A stretch of 6,326 nt of DNA from an uncultured Deferribacteraceae bacterium. GTDB taxonomy: Bacteria; Chrysiogenota; Deferribacteres; Deferribacterales; Mucispirillaceae. The DNA is taken from positions 1 through 6,326 of the forward strand of contig CAMQYB010000121.1 of assembly GCA_947039055.1 (NCBI GenBank). Reading direction: 5' to 3'. Position 1 is the first letter of the stretch; each line of letters starts with the position of its first letter. Below are positions 5,470-6,326 of this stretch, in pieces. Made by a program: the position numbers and the translations under genes. The notes under the pieces were generated by a model. The model did not search any database. It was not told the origin of the DNA and worked only from the letters and a program-made list of their open reading frames with translations.

Positions 5470-6326
5470 ATAAGAGAAGATATATTAATTTCAGACAGTT
5501 GGGAAGATTACGAGTTAATTGATGCAGGGTCAGGTGAGCGACTAGAGAGATGGAAAGATATAATACTTATTCGTCCTGATCCTCAAGCTATATGGAAACG
5601 ATCTGAGCATGAATTATGGGATAAAGCTGATGCGATATATTTTCGCAGTTCTGCAGGTGGCGGTGAGTGGAAATATTTAGATCCTGAAGGTATTCCTGAT
5701 AACTGGTTTATTAATTATAAACAGTTGAAATTTAAAGTTAAACCTACAGGTTTTAAGCATACAGGATTATTTCCTGAACAAGCTGTGAACTGGGATTTTA
5801 TAACTGATAAAAATAGAAAAGATCAAGTTAAAACTACATTAAATCTTTTCGGCTATACAGGTGGATCATCTATCGCAGCGGCAGTTGGTGGATCAAATGT
5901 TGTTCACGTTGATGCGTCAAAAGGTGCTGTTAATTGGTGTAAAGAGAATAGTCATTTATCTAAAGTGCGTGAAGATAAAGTACGTTTCATAGTTGACGAT
6001 TGTATGAAGTTTGTAGAAAGAGAAATTAGACGAGAGAAAAAATATGATGCTATTATATTAGATCCACCAGCTTTTGGTAGAGGGATTAATAGTGAAGTAT
6101 GGAAACTACAAGATGATCTTTGGGATATACTTGTAAATGTTCGTAAACTGCTTTCTGATAATAAATCGTATGTTATTTTAAATACATACACCGCATCAAT
6201 ATCTGCAACAGCGTTACATAACATTATGTCAGATGTGTTTTCTGAGCAGATAGATAATAACTCTGTCCTTACAATTAAAGAGACTGTCTTGCCTTTTAGA
6301 GAGGGTAAGATGTTTATGCCTTGTGG
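5470..6326 (+). CDS. RlmI-like class I SAM-dependent methyltransferase, 3' end cut
   Basis: At least 285 codons, open to the right edge. The protein resembles the COG1092/RlmI-type methyltransferases, whose characterised members make 5-methylcytosine in 23S rRNA; the target of this subgroup is not known to me. Family features, counted from the proposed start, are: an N-terminal part with SWEDYELIDAGSGERLERW (10-28) and RPDPQAIW (35-42); the linker TGLFPEQAVNWDF (98-110); SAM motif I LNLFGYTGG (124-132); the acidic ribose-binding VDAS (147-150); and the DPPAFGRG catalytic-loop motif (198-205). No PUA domain is present. The end PFREGKMFMPCG is close to the usual C terminus, so only about 10-20 residues should be missing. 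The reading frame has no ATG until 6004, deep in the domain. ATA at 5470 is the best start, 7 nt after AGGAG and at the position where homologues begin, about ten residues before the first Trp. TTG at 5452 is the alternative. Confidence 0.85.
   Translation, partial: MREDILISDSWEDYELIDAGSGERLERWKDIILIRPDPQAIWKRSEHELWDKADAIYFRSSAGGGEWKYLDPEGIPDNWFINYKQLKFKVKPTGFKHTGLFPEQAVNWDFITDKNRKDQVKTTLNLFGYTGGSSIAAAVGGSNVVHVDASKGAVNWCKENSHLSKVREDKVRFIVDDCMKFVEREIRREKKYDAIILDPPAFGRGINSEVWKLQDDLWDILVNVRKLLSDNKSYVILNTYTASISATALHNIMSDVFSEQIDNNSVLTIKETVLPFREGKMFMPC

Noticed and set aside
5449..6004. Frameshifted or 5'-truncated pseudogene
   Set aside because: The frame is uninterrupted and all family motifs are present from the N terminus on. 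Only the start codon is unusual.
5952..6224. 90-codon - strand open frame
   Set aside because: It is antisense to the conserved methyltransferase domain, including DPPAFGRG.

Overview
The window is AT-rich (about 30 % G+C by eye) and comes from a Gram-negative-type bacterium that respires oxygen with a cbb3-type cytochrome c oxidase. The oxidase genes are not present, but three of its assembly genes are. Pyrimidine synthesis uses the two-subunit, NAD-linked class 1B dihydroorotate dehydrogenase (PyrK + PyrD). That pair is typical of Firmicutes and several anaerobic or microaerobic Gram-negative phyla, and is less usual in Alpha- or Gammaproteobacteria. Together with the low G+C, this would fit a host-associated microaerobe such as a Deferribacterota member. 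The taxonomic guess is an inference and is weak.

Layout, all genes on the + strand. (1) 1-227 is non-coding. It opens with a 20-bp tandem array that probably continues left of the window and decays rightwards, followed by a small inverted repeat. (2) 228-3215 is a tight three-gene cbb3 maturation operon: fixH/ccoH, then ccoS (52 aa), then ccoI/fixI, a copper-type P1B ATPase whose start overlaps the end of ccoS. (3) 3216-3615 is a 400-bp non-coding region filled by a second, unrelated tandem array. It has two identical 55-bp units, a diverged 54-bp unit and decayed copies marked by recurring ACTAGT hexamers. (4) 3616-5376 is pyrK-pyrD, directly abutting, ending in a probable intrinsic terminator that overlaps the pyrD stop codon. 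(5) After a short promoter-like gap, an RlmI-like class I SAM-dependent methyltransferase runs off the right edge. It has no ATG, GTG or suitably placed TTG start. Its likely start is ATA at 5470, behind a strong Shine-Dalgarno sequence.

FixH, CcoS and CcoI act together: CcoI moves copper across the inner membrane for the CuB centre of the oxidase, and FixH and CcoS help assemble or stabilise the complex. PyrK and PyrD form one enzyme that passes electrons from dihydroorotate through FMN, [2Fe-2S] and FAD to NAD+. The methyltransferase is a separate transcription unit.

I see no mobile element, CRISPR array, tRNA or rRNA, and no clear sign of a new defence or biosynthetic system. The least ordinary items are the two decaying tandem arrays that flank the ccoHSI operon, the probable ATA start codon, and the dual-coding (GAT)n/(ATG)n start of ccoI.
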